Positions 36,888-43,696 are shown, counted from the stretch's first letter. The stretch: 64,000 nt of DNA from CADEEN01 sp040384625 (GCA_040384625.1 JAZKIW010000048.1:1-64000), one strand, 5' to 3'. Notes: generated from the sequence alone by a model not told the origin. Numbers and translations are program-made.

Positions 36888-38165
36888 ATGGCCGCCCTGA
36901 TCGTTCACAAGTACGGTGGTACCTCGATGGGGTCCACCGAGCGCATCCGCAGCGTCGCCAAGCGGGTGGCCAAGTGGGTGCGCGCCGGACACCAGATCGT
37001 CGTCGTTCCGTCGGCCATGAGCGGCGAGACCAATCGCCTGCTCGGCCTGGCCAAGGAGCTGTCGCCGACCCAAGTGACCGCTTCGGTGATGCGTGAACTG
37101 GACACCATCGCTGCCACCGGTGAGCAGGTTTCGGTCGGCTTGCTGGCCATCGCCCTGCTTGCCGAGGGGCTCGATGCGGTGAGCTATGCGGGCTGGCAGG
37201 TGCCCATCGTCACGGATTCGGCCTACACCAAGGCGCGCATCGAGAGCATCGACGACAGCAAAGTACGCGCCGATCTCTCCGCAGGCCGGGTGGTCATCAT
37301 CACCGGCTTTCAGGGCATCGACGCATTGGGCCGCGTGACCACGCTGGGTCGCGGTGGCAGCGACACCTCGGCGGTGGCGATCGCCGCCGCGATGAAGGCG
37401 GCCGAGTGCCTGATCTACACCGACGTCGACGGTGTCTACACGACGGACCCGCGCGTGGTGCCCGAGGCGCGCCGACTGGCCACGATCAGCTTCGAGGAAA
37501 TGCTCGAGATGGCCAGCCTGGGCAGCAAGGTGCTGCAGATCCGCAGCGTCGAGTTCGCCGGCAAGTACCGTGTGCCGCTGCGCGTGCTGTCGAGCTTCAC
37601 CGACTGGGACATCCCGATCGAAGAGGAAGCCAAGTCGGGGACCCTGATCACATTCGAGGAAGAAGCCAACATGGAACAAGCCGTCGTTTCCGGCATCGCA
37701 TTCAACCGCGATGAAGCCAAGGTCACGGTGCTCGGCGTGCCCGACAAGCCGGGCGTGGCGTACCGCATCCTGGGTGCCGTCGCCGAGGCCAATATCGATG
37801 TCGACGTGATCATCCAGAACGTCTCGCATGACGGCAAGACAGACTTCTCGTTCACGGTCCACCGCAACGACTACCAGCGCACCCTGGACCTGCTCAAAAC
37901 CCAGGTGGCCCCGGCCACCGGTGCCGCCGAGGTGACTGGTGACCCGCGCATCTGCAAGGTCTCGATCGTCGGCATCGGCATGAAGAGCCATGTCGGCGTG
38001 GCGGCGACGATGTTCCGCACGCTGAGCGAGGAGGGCATCAACATCCAGATGATCTCCACCAGCGAGATCAAGACCAGCGTCGTGATCGACGAGAAGTACA
38101 TGGAGCTCGCGGTGCGGGCCCTGCATCGGACCTTCGAACTCGACGGCGAACCGGCCACCACCTGA
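36888..38165 (+). CDS. lysC: Aspartate kinase
   Basis: First step of the aspartate family pathway (Lys, Thr, Met, diaminopimelate). 425 residues from ATG 36888: kinase domain with KYGGTSMGS (8-16), LGRGGSDTSAVA and TDVDGVYTTDPR. Two C-terminal ACT modules (about 265-425) bear feedback-inhibition sites. Met262 begins MEQAVVSGIAFN, is preceded by GAGGAAG, and aligns with the start of the separately translated beta subunit known from Corynebacterium and Bacillus, so an alpha2-beta2 enzyme is possible. Confidence 0.96.
   Translation: MAALIVHKYGGTSMGSTERIRSVAKRVAKWVRAGHQIVVVPSAMSGETNRLLGLAKELSPTQVTASVMRELDTIAATGEQVSVGLLAIALLAEGLDAVSYAGWQVPIVTDSAYTKARIESIDDSKVRADLSAGRVVIITGFQGIDALGRVTTLGRGGSDTSAVAIAAAMKAAECLIYTDVDGVYTTDPRVVPEARRLATISFEEMLEMASLGSKVLQIRSVEFAGKYRVPLRVLSSFTDWDIPIEEEAKSGTLITFEEEANMEQAVVSGIAFNRDEAKVTVLGVPDKPGVAYRILGAVAEANIDVDVIIQNVSHDGKTDFSFTVHRNDYQRTLDLLKTQVAPATGAAEVTGDPRICKVSIVGIGMKSHVGVAATMFRTLSEEGINIQMISTSEIKTSVVIDEKYMELAVRALHRTFELDGEPATT
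37656..37673 (+). promoter_or_regulatory. Possible internal translation start for LysC beta subunit
   Basis: GAGGAAG at 37656-37662 lies eight bases before ATG 37671 (Met262 of LysC). Initiation here would yield a 164-residue regulatory chain (37671-38165) consisting of the two ACT modules. This architecture is known for alpha2-beta2 aspartokinases. For this organism it is inference. Confidence 0.5.
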
Positions 38166-38226
38166 TCTGTCGGGGCGAGACCTTAGCCACTCGCCGGCTG
38201 CTCTGTTTGACGGCGTTCCATGGGCT

Positions 38227-38246
38227 CCTCCGCGCGGCCGCGGAGG
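38227..38246 (+). repeat. GC-rich perfect inverted repeat downstream of lysC
   Basis: CCTCCGCG-CGGC-CGCGGAGG, eight base pairs with a four-base loop, 61 bases past the lysC stop. No T tract follows, so it is not a canonical terminator. It lies ten bases before the candidate -10 of tRNA-Ser, so it may affect either unit. Confidence 0.5.
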
Positions 38247-38256
38247 GGGCGACTGC

Positions 38257-38262
38257 TAGAAT
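38257..38262 (+). promoter_or_regulatory. Candidate -10 box of tRNA-Ser
   Basis: TAGAAT ten bases before the tRNA 5' end, followed by a GC-rich discriminator of the kind seen at stringently controlled stable-RNA promoters. The -35 region is occupied by the inverted repeat. Confidence 0.45.
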
Positions 38263-38272
38263 CCGCCGCGCT

Positions 38273-38365
38273 GGAGTCGTGACCGAGTGGCCGAAGGTGC
38301 TCCCCTGCTAAGGGAGTATGTGGGCAAAACCTGCATCGAGGGTTCGAATCCCTCCGACTCCGCCA
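38273..38365 (+). tRNA. tRNA-Ser (anticodon GCT)
   Basis: A 93-base class II tRNA with CCA encoded. Acceptor GGAGTCG/CGACTCC, discriminator G. Anticodon stem CTCCC/GGGAG with loop CTGCTAA (anticodon GCT). A long variable arm (TATGTGGGCAAAACCTGCAT), then the T arm with GGTTCGAATCC. It borders an accessory stretch on its 3' side, a common integration position. Confidence 0.97.
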
Positions 38366-38367
38366 GT

Positions 38368-38390
38368 AGCCCCTCTCAGGGGCTTTTTTT
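38368..38390 (+). terminator. Rho-independent terminator of tRNA-Ser
   Basis: AGCCCCT-CTC-AGGGGCT stem followed by a run of T, directly after the tRNA CCA end. Confidence 0.92.
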
Positions 38391-38472
38391 CGTCGCAGAT
38401 GGGGGAACTGGTAAGAGCGTTTCACTCCAAAGTTCGATGCAGACCATTGCAACCCGTCGCGACCCCGCTGCA

Positions 38473-38682
38473 TCAGTCCACGCCGGCTACGGTCACGCAG
38501 TAGAGCTCGTTGAACTCAAACTGCTGCATTGCGCTCCCATCTGGTGTCGGATCGCATGACTTGATGCGAACGAAAGTCAGGTCGCCACTGCCGAAGGAAA
38601 CGAGTGTGTCATCGGGCAGGGCTAGCAGGTCGAGCAGCGAACCTCTTAGCTGGCCCAGCGTGATGGACCTCAGTGCAGTCAT
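38473..38682 (-). CDS. Small hypothetical protein
   Basis: 69 residues from ATG 38682, which has a strong AGGAGG upstream (complement of 38689-38694). That favours translation and decides this start over a longer reading from 38730. The protein is acidic with a hydrophobic LRGSLLDLLALPDDTLVSFGSGDLTFVRI core. It looks like a compact alpha/beta fold and has no signal peptide. I do not recognise the family. It is the first gene after tRNA-Ser and runs toward it. A second small gene lies 54 bp upstream on the same strand. Confidence 0.6.
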   Translation of the reverse strand: MTALRSITLGQLRGSLLDLLALPDDTLVSFGSGDLTFVRIKSCDPTPDGSAMQQFEFNELYCVTVAGVD

Positions 38683-38736
38683 GGGCGCCCCTCCTCGGGT
38701 GGGTCGGTGTGTAGCGTAACTCGCCTGCACTTGCGT

Positions 38737-38955
38737 CTACTGCGTCGGTCGTCTCTGGTGAAGATCCTTCGCAGCCTTCACCGGGTCAGGCTCGCCTTGA
38801 GCGTGCGCTTGCAGAGCCATCGCGTGAATCAGCTTCGACGTTCCGAACTCTGGCGCAAGGTGCGGGCGCAGTTTCAGCAGTTCGGCCTCGAAAGCGGCCA
38901 GCCACACCTCCTTGGCAGGCGGCGGTCTGGGCTTGATGTCACCGCGGGCTGCCAT
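38737..38955 (-). CDS. Small hypothetical protein, doubtful
   Basis: 72 residues: a basic, proline-rich start (IKPRPPPAKE), an amphipathic helix (VWLAAFEAELLKLRPHLA) and a charged C-terminus. The composition looks protein-like, but no Shine-Dalgarno sequence precedes the ATG, and a plus-strand reading overlaps it. It is kept because it is co-oriented with the better supported small gene downstream. No function can be proposed. Confidence 0.4.
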   Translation of the reverse strand: MAARGDIKPRPPPAKEVWLAAFEAELLKLRPHLAPEFGTSKLIHAMALQAHAQGEPDPVKAAKDLHQRRPTQ

Positions 38956-39001
38956 GCATCAACGGCCCGAAGGGGCAGCCGGTGGCGAGGCCAGATGACT
39001 C

Positions 39002-39520
39002 TCAGGCAGGGCTACGGCGGCGCACCAAGGCCAACCCAGCCAGCGCAAGGCCTGCGAGGGCGAGCGAGCCGGGCTCGGGCACTGCCGCTGGTACGTCTTC
39101 TTCGAGGATACGCATGTGCACCGTGACAGGTCCACTCTGCACTAGGGTGTACAGGCCCAGGCCGGCGCCATAGGACAACGCGAAAACGGGAATTGATGCG
39201 AAGACTCCGTCTCCCATGGTGCCATCGAAAGCGAGTATTCCCGCATCGCCGCCCACGCCAGAGTTGAAGATCAGCACACCGGCCGCGCCTGCCGCGGTCG
39301 CGTGATCTACCTTCTCCGAGAAGTTGCAGCCGCCGCGCTCAATCAGCGCAATGCTGCCTGCCACGAATCCGGAAAAGTCCACCGCGTCACAGCCACCAAC
39401 GGCAATGCCGGGTAGAAGAACTGGGCCGACTGCCTGCAGGCTCCGGGTCACTTCACCAAAACCCGTACCTACTAGGTATTTGAAGTCGGTCAGGTACTCG
39501 TAGGAGGTTGGACTTGGGGA
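39002..39520 (-). CDS. PA-domain protein with C-terminal PEP-CTERM sorting signal, N-terminus lost in assembly gap
   Basis: The minus-strand frame is open from the stop at 39002 up to the run of N at 39521, giving at least 172 residues, so this is the C-terminal part of a longer gene. It contains a protease-associated (PA) domain: SIALIERGGCNFSEKVDHA followed by AAGAAGVLIFNSG. It ends in VPEPGSLALAGLALAGLALVRRR, a textbook PEP-CTERM signal (PEP, hydrophobic helix, Arg cluster) that is processed by an exosortase and marks a protein for export. An apparent start at 39451 is only an internal GTG. The missing N-terminal part probably carries the signal peptide and perhaps a catalytic domain. Confidence 0.85.
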   Translation of the reverse strand, partial: SPSPTSYEYLTDFKYLVGTGFGEVTRSLQAVGPVLLPGIAVGGCDAVDFSGFVAGSIALIERGGCNFSEKVDHATAAGAAGVLIFNSGVGGDAGILAFDGTMGDGVFASIPVFALSYGAGLGLYTLVQSGPVTVHMRILEEDVPAAVPEPGSLALAGLALAGLALVRRRSPA

Positions 39521-39620
39521 NNNNNNNNNNNNNNNNNNNNNNNNNNNNNNNNNNNNNNNNNNNNNNNNNNNNNNNNNNNNNNNNNNNNNNNNNNNNNNNN
39601 NNNNNNNNNNNNNNNNNNNN
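39521..39620. other. Assembly gap (100 N)
   Basis: Exactly 100 undetermined bases, the usual placeholder for a gap of unknown length. It cuts the PA/PEP-CTERM gene. The distance and even the adjacency of its two flanks should not be trusted. Confidence 0.99.
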
Positions 39621-39787
39621 TCGAGGGCAGCGACGTCATCGGTGCCGCGCCTTCTCAGGTGGGGTGGGGCGCGTCTGCGATGCCGCGTGCGAGCTGATGC
39701 AGTGGAGCGCGCGGCACTGGCGAAGCGCTAAGGTCCACCTATTAAGCGGGTTGCCCTGTCGGTTGAAGCAGGCGAGGACGGGGGCCC

Positions 39788-40390
39788 TTAGTTCCGCGCA
39801 AACGCCAGGAGGGGCGCAATGTCGCCGGCATCGGCGGTCCGCAGGGCGGCCAAGTATCGAGCTCGTACCACGCCTGCCGCAACCATGTCGCCCCGTTCAC
39901 CCCAGCTAAACCGCGCTGCCCCGACTTGGGAGAGAAGCTGGTCAGTCATCAGTCGGGCATGCCTTCCGTTCCCGTTGGGAAAGGGATGTACGAGCACGAG
40001 CTGGTGGTGAAAGCGAACGGCGGCTTCATCGACGGCGAAAGCATCCTCCTTCAGCCAGTGCGCGGCATTCTCGAGCAACTGATGCAGCCTAATGGGGACC
40101 TGGCGCCAGTCACAGCCAATGTTCTTGTCCGACGTCCGGAAGGTCCCCGCCCATTTCCAGGTGTCGCCGAGCATTCGGCGATGCAGGTCACGGCAGAACC
40201 CCTCGGTCAATACATCCGGAATGCGGGCACGGGCGAGCCACTGAACAGCTCCGAGGATGTTGGTCGCCTCCCACTCGTTGAGGGCAGCCTGTGTCGTGAT
40301 GTGGGCGGGTACAAGCTGCGCTGCCTCATCTGGGTCCAGAGGCGTCTGACCAGGCTCGTAGTTGAAAGCTACCGCCACAGATTCGACCAC
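39788..40390 (-). CDS. Fic-domain 'mobile mystery protein B'
   Basis: 200 residues from GTG 40390, overlapping the end of the regulator gene by 22 bases. The Fic motif is HPFPNGNGRHAR at 135-146, with catalytic His135 and the anion-binding GNGR. Position 139, usually Asp/Glu and a metal ligand in AMP-transferring Fic proteins, is Asn. The N-terminal ITTQAALNEWEATNI helix resembles where class II Fic proteins carry an inhibitory helix, but the (S/T)xxxE(G/N) motif itself is not seen. Fic toxins modify proteins by adding AMP or phosphate. The HTH partner suggests a toxin-antitoxin or regulatory pair. The start codon is not certain. Confidence 0.85.
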   Translation of the reverse strand: MVESVAVAFNYEPGQTPLDPDEAAQLVPAHITTQAALNEWEATNILGAVQWLARARIPDVLTEGFCRDLHRRMLGDTWKWAGTFRTSDKNIGCDWRQVPIRLHQLLENAAHWLKEDAFAVDEAAVRFHHQLVLVHPFPNGNGRHARLMTDQLLSQVGAARFSWGERGDMVAAGVVRARYLAALRTADAGDIAPLLAFARN

Positions 40391-40830
40391 TTGCCAGTCA
40401 GCAGCTCATGCCGACGTTCCTGCATTTGCCTCTGCACGAACTCGTTGGAGGGTCCTTGGTCCTCAAGCTTCATCGAATGCGTGACGCCTTGAACCTCCAG
40501 GCGTGCGACTCGGTCGGCTTGAGCCTCCACTTGCTCTGCCAACGGCCTGCGAGGAACCAGTGCGTAGACCAACTCACAGTCCAGTCCTGCGGCCAACTTG
40601 CGCAGCTGAGCGAGAGTAATGCGGCCTTCTGCCTCAGCTTTTTCAGACTTGTGGAGGGTCGGGGCGGCGATCCCCAATCGACCCGCTTGCTGCCGCTGCG
40701 TTCGGCCAAGCGCCTCCCTGATGACGCGCAGCCACCCGCCAGATGGCGTTCGGCTGGCCGTCAGCGGTTCAAAGACCTGAAGCGCCTTGGAGGTCTGCTC
40801 AAGACGTAGGCGATTCAGTTTGGGGGACAC
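40369..40830 (-). CDS. HTH-type 'mobile mystery protein A', partner of the Fic gene
   Basis: 153 residues from GTG 40830, preceded by GAGGA six bases upstream. A TTG 12 bases earlier is in frame but less likely. The N-terminus LNRLRLEQTSKALQVFEPL is family-typical. An XRE-like helix-turn-helix spans about 34-85 (WLRVIREALGRTQRQQAGRLG, then TLHKSEKAEAEG). The C-terminal half is charged and helical. The protein always pairs with a Fic protein in this family, on mobile or variable DNA. It probably represses its own promoter. Confidence 0.85.
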   Translation of the reverse strand: MSPKLNRLRLEQTSKALQVFEPLTASRTPSGGWLRVIREALGRTQRQQAGRLGIAAPTLHKSEKAEAEGRITLAQLRKLAAGLDCELVYALVPRRPLAEQVEAQADRVARLEVQGVTHSMKLEDQGPSNEFVQRQMQERRHELLTGKWSNLWR

Positions 40831-40834
40831 TTGA

Positions 40835-40853
40835 TTCCTCAAAAGCTATCAAA
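40835..40853 (-). promoter_or_regulatory. Operator-like repeat 1 at the start of the HTH/Fic operon
   Basis: TTCCTCAAAAGCTATCAAA on the plus strand. It covers the Shine-Dalgarno region of the HTH gene and matches repeat 2 at 16 of 19 positions, 33 bp away. Confidence 0.5.
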
Positions 40854-40863
40854 CACAGCTAGG

Positions 40864-40892
40864 ATGGTTCCTCAAAGGCTAGTAAATGTCAA
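40864..40892 (-). promoter_or_regulatory. Promoter of the HTH/Fic operon with embedded repeat 2
   Basis: On the minus strand, a perfect TTGACA (40892-40887) is followed after 17 bases by AACCAT (40869-40864), a weak -10. Operator-like repeat 2, TTCCTCAAAGGCTAGTAAA (40868-40886 on the plus strand), fills the spacer. Binding of the HTH protein here would block RNA polymerase. Confidence 0.5.
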
Positions 40893-41534
40893 TAAAAAGA
40901 TAGCTGATAGGCTTACAGGAAATGAGACTTCATTAGCCCATATGGCAACGTTACCTGCTGAAGCAGCCCGCACCCCATCGCCAATGACACACTGAAACCC
41001 CCAGCGCCGCTCTCGCGCGAGCAGCAGCTCGAGGTCGGCAAGGCGTCAGAGAGGCCGGCATTGCCACCGGCGCGCCCTGGCGATGTGGTCGAGTGGAGCG
41101 TCGGAAGAGCTGTCGGGCCCGGGCGGCCGAGGGTCGTCGAAGCGCCTTGCTGAGGACTTACCGACACCTGTCCGCGAGAGGGACGGGGTCGCAGTTTGAG
41201 CTCAGTGCGGGGTTGCGTACGACGCTCGTTACGTCGTCGTCGCGGGCTGGTCGAACTCAGCCAACAGCGCGACTTCGGCAGTTCTGCGTGGGCGTCAGGT
41301 CTGCACTAGACCTGGTTGGTCGGAGGGATAGGACCGCAGACTGGGCCGGCCGCCGTTAGCAAAGTCAACTTGCTGTCGCGTTGGCACCTCAAGCGAGGCA
41401 CGTTGGCAGGGTGGACGAGTCACGACAGGGAAATTGCGAGCGCCTCTGACACTTTTCAGATAGTAGACATAATATACATTGTCGCGTATTGAACGGTAGG
41501 CAAGACCGCCCCGCGACCAACAGTTCCTAAGCTC
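40893..41534. other. Stretch without a convincing gene
   Basis: About 640 bp between the HTH/Fic operon and the small gene at 41535. Short readings on both strands are rich in Arg/Ser/Gly, lack ribosome-binding sites and show no recognisable domain. It is AT-richer at both ends (40893-40950 and 41455-41490), and the middle is GC-rich. It may be decayed mobile DNA. No terminal repeats or transposase remnant were seen. Confidence 0.5.
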
Positions 41535-41750
41535 TCAGGACAGTCCCGTGTCTGAGGCTCGGTCGAGCGCCGCATCGAAAGCTGCGACATCGGCACCGGA
41601 CACAACCTTCGGCACGATGTTGCGCTCCAGGGGGCGCCAGACCTTGCGGTCCAGCGCTTCCAGCGCAGCCGAGTGCTCGATCGCATCGAGGATTGCTTGC
41701 GGATCGACCAGCATGCCAAACGGGTTCGCGGCGTGGATTGAAGCGTGCAT
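41535..41750 (-). CDS. Small hypothetical protein
   Basis: 71 residues from ATG 41750, chosen because GGAGG lies nine bases upstream. An in-frame start at 41780 is possible. The sequence is helical and reads like a real protein: ANPFGMLVDPQAILDAIEHS, then KVWRPLERNIVPK and ADVAAFDAALDRA. Similar short orphan proteins are familiar from Comamonadaceae-type genomes, but I know no function. It is the last gene of the accessory stretch, 113 bp from the ankyrin gene. Confidence 0.6.
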   Translation of the reverse strand: MHASIHAANPFGMLVDPQAILDAIEHSAALEALDRKVWRPLERNIVPKVVSGADVAAFDAALDRASDTGLS

Positions 41751-41863
41751 TCGGGTGACCTCCGGTGGTGTGCGGACCACTCTAGCCAGATCGCGCGGCC
41801 TGAGAAGTCAGCCGCTCACCACAACTGCGATCGGAATGTGCCTTACAGCGCGTTTCTGCGCGA

Positions 41864-42505
41864 TCAGCGTGGGCCGGCGTCGAGTCGGCGCAACAGGAAC
41901 TCCCGCCCCGCGAGCGTGGCGGTGTCACTGGCGTCCTGCCCGAGAGCGTTGCGCAAGGCCTTGCTGGCCCCCCGGGCGAGCAGCAGATCGACACTGGCTT
42001 CTGCGCCATAACGTGCGGCCATCATCAACGGCGTGTTGCCGTTCGGGCTGCGGGCGTCGATAGGTGCGCCCCGATCGAGCAGCATGGCGACGAGTTTCGG
42101 CTCCTCGCCGGTCGCGGCATAGTGCAGCGGTGACCAGCCGTCTTTGTGGATCTTCGCGCCGCGCTTGATCAGGCGCTCAGCCCAATCGAGATCGCCGCGC
42201 AGCGCAGCCATCATCAGCGGCGTTTCGCCGCTCGCATTGAGAGCATCGACATCCAGCGCCGGGCTGGTCCACAGAGCCTGCGCAATGCGCGGCGCTTGAT
42301 CTCGCAGCGCCAGATGCAGGCCCGTCTGGCCGTCGGGATTTCGCGAGTTGGGATCGAATCCGCGTTGCAGCAAGGCTCGAATGGTGTCGGCATCGTTCCG
42401 GTTGATGGCCTGGAAGAAGTCTTCGTAGCTGCCAGCATTCGCGCTTGAAAAACAAAGCGTGACAACTAGATAAAGAGCATATATGAAGTGTTTTCTCAAC
42501 ATCAT
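41864..42505 (-). CDS. Exported ankyrin-repeat protein
   Basis: 213 residues with a signal peptide (IYALYLVVTLCFSSANA) and four to five ankyrin repeats. Clear units are NPDGQTGLHLALRD, NASGETPLMMAALRG, KDGWSPLHYAATG and PNGNTPLMMAARYG. Ankyrin arrays mediate protein contacts, and the signal peptide points to the periplasm. The start overlaps the tatD stop (ATGA), so it is the last gene of the mltG-tmk-holB-pilZ-tatD operon. A periplasmic partner cannot be named. Confidence 0.88.
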   Translation of the reverse strand: MMLRKHFIYALYLVVTLCFSSANAGSYEDFFQAINRNDADTIRALLQRGFDPNSRNPDGQTGLHLALRDQAPRIAQALWTSPALDVDALNASGETPLMMAALRGDLDWAERLIKRGAKIHKDGWSPLHYAATGEEPKLVAMLLDRGAPIDARSPNGNTPLMMAARYGAEASVDLLLARGASKALRNALGQDASDTATLAGREFLLRRLDAGPR

Positions 42506-43278
42506 CGTGGCTTGAACAGTCGGTCGAAGTTGGCGCTGGTGGCGCTGGCAACCGCAGTGTCGGTCAGTCCCTTCAGCGCGGCCAGTTGTTTCGCGACGAA
42601 GGGGACATAGGCCGGCTGATTGGTCTTGCCCCTGTAAGGCGTCGGCGCCAAGTAGGGGCTGTCGGTTTCGATCAACAGCCGATCGAGCGGCACGAAGGTC
42701 GCCACGTCACGCAAGTCCTGGGCGTTGCGAAAGGTCAGGATGCCCGAAAACGAGATGTGGAAGCCCAGGTCGAGCGCGGCGCGCGCCACTTCGGCCGTTT
42801 CGGTGAAGCAGTGAAACACGCCGCCGACCGCCTCACCGCCCTCCTCGCGCAGGATCGCCAACGTGTCCACGCTGGCACTGCGGGTGTGGATGATCAAAGG
42901 CTTGGCGCAAAGACGCGCAGCGCGGATGTGAACCCGGAAGCGCTCGCGCTGCCAGGCCATGTCGGCGATGCTGCGCCCCTCGAGGCGGTAGTAGTCGAGG
43001 CCGGTTTCACCGATGCCCACCACGCGGGGCAAGGCGGCGCGCTGCACCAGGTCATCGACTGTCGGCTCCTGAACGCCCTGGTTGTCGGGGTGGACGCCGG
43101 CACTGGCCCAGAACTCGGGGAAGCGCAGTGCCAGACCGTGCACCTTGTCGAACTCCTCGAGGGTGGTGCAGATGACCAGGGCGCGGTCGACGTCGGCCCC
43201 GCCCATCGCCGCGCGCACCTCATCGATGCGCTCGTAGAGGCCCTCGAACGCGAGGTGGCAGTGGGAATCGACGTACAT
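42502..43278 (-). CDS. tatD: TatD-family metal-dependent hydrolase
   Basis: 258 residues from ATG 43278 (longer readings run into pilZ). The TIM-barrel metallohydrolase motifs are DSHCHLAFEG (4-13), GIGETGLDYYR, IIHTRSA, HCFTETAE and IETDSPYLAP. E. coli TatD has 3'-5' DNase activity in repair. The genomic neighbourhood with pilZ and holB is conserved in gamma- and betaproteobacteria. Confidence 0.94.
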   Translation of the reverse strand: MYVDSHCHLAFEGLYERIDEVRAAMGGADVDRALVICTTLEEFDKVHGLALRFPEFWASAGVHPDNQGVQEPTVDDLVQRAALPRVVGIGETGLDYYRLEGRSIADMAWQRERFRVHIRAARLCAKPLIIHTRSASVDTLAILREEGGEAVGGVFHCFTETAEVARAALDLGFHISFSGILTFRNAQDLRDVATFVPLDRLLIETDSPYLAPTPYRGKTNQPAYVPFVAKQLAALKGLTDTAVASATSANFDRLFKPR

Positions 43279-43303
43279 CGCGCCGGCCGCGGTCGCGCGC
43301 CGC

Positions 43304-43696
43304 TCAGATCGTCTGCGTGGGCTTGGCCGACTGGATCGAGGTACCGAGCGTCTCTTCGATGCGCAGCTTGAGCAGGCGGGTCTTTTCGTCGCTGGGGAAG
43401 CGCACGCCCACGCCCTGCGTGCGGCCGCCGGAAGCATTGGCCGGCGTGATCCAGCCGACCTTGCCGGCGACCGGGTAGCGCTGCGGATCATCCGGCAGCG
43501 ACAGCAGCAGGTAGATGTCTTCACCGAGCTTGTAGTCGCGCGTCGTGGGCACGAACAGGCCGCCGTCGGCGAACAGCGGGATGTAAGCGGCGTACAGCGC
43601 ACCCTTCTCGCGAAACACCAACTGGATCACGCTCGGGCGCCCCGACGCGTTGGCCGGTGCGTTGGCTTGGGTGGTGCGGGTAACAGCTTCGCTCAT
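43304..43696 (-). CDS. pilZ: PilZ-domain protein (type IV pilus biogenesis)
   Basis: 130 residues. The PilZ barrel is recognised from LFVPTTRDYKLGEDIYLLLSLPD and KVGWITPANASGG. The c-di-GMP motif RxxxR is absent, and only a DGGLF remnant stands at the DxSxxG position, so it is the non-binding PilZ type needed for pilus assembly. Its ATG overlaps the holB stop, matching the holB-pilZ order in Pseudomonas. Confidence 0.9.
   Translation of the reverse strand: MSEAVTRTTQANAPANASGRPSVIQLVFREKGALYAAYIPLFADGGLFVPTTRDYKLGEDIYLLLSLPDDPQRYPVAGKVGWITPANASGGRTQGVGVRFPSDEKTRLLKLRIEETLGTSIQSAKPTQTI

Noticed and set aside
39002..39451. Complete 149-residue gene starting at 39451
   Set aside because: The frame continues upstream without a stop to the N run, and the GTG is internal. 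It is annotated instead as a gap-truncated gene.
40913..41167. 84-residue minus-strand frame in the gene-poor segment
   Set aside because: Ser/Gly/Pro-rich, no Shine-Dalgarno sequence, no domain. Kept as non-coding.
41093..41359. 88-residue plus-strand frame in the gene-poor segment
   Set aside because: Arg/Ser-rich random-looking composition. A remnant transposase was considered but no motif supports it.
38341..42505. Possible att site: second copy of the tRNA-Ser 3' end
   Set aside because: Looked for GGTTCGAATCCCTCCGACTC downstream through the accessory stretch. None seen outside the tRNA, though the assembly gap could hide one.
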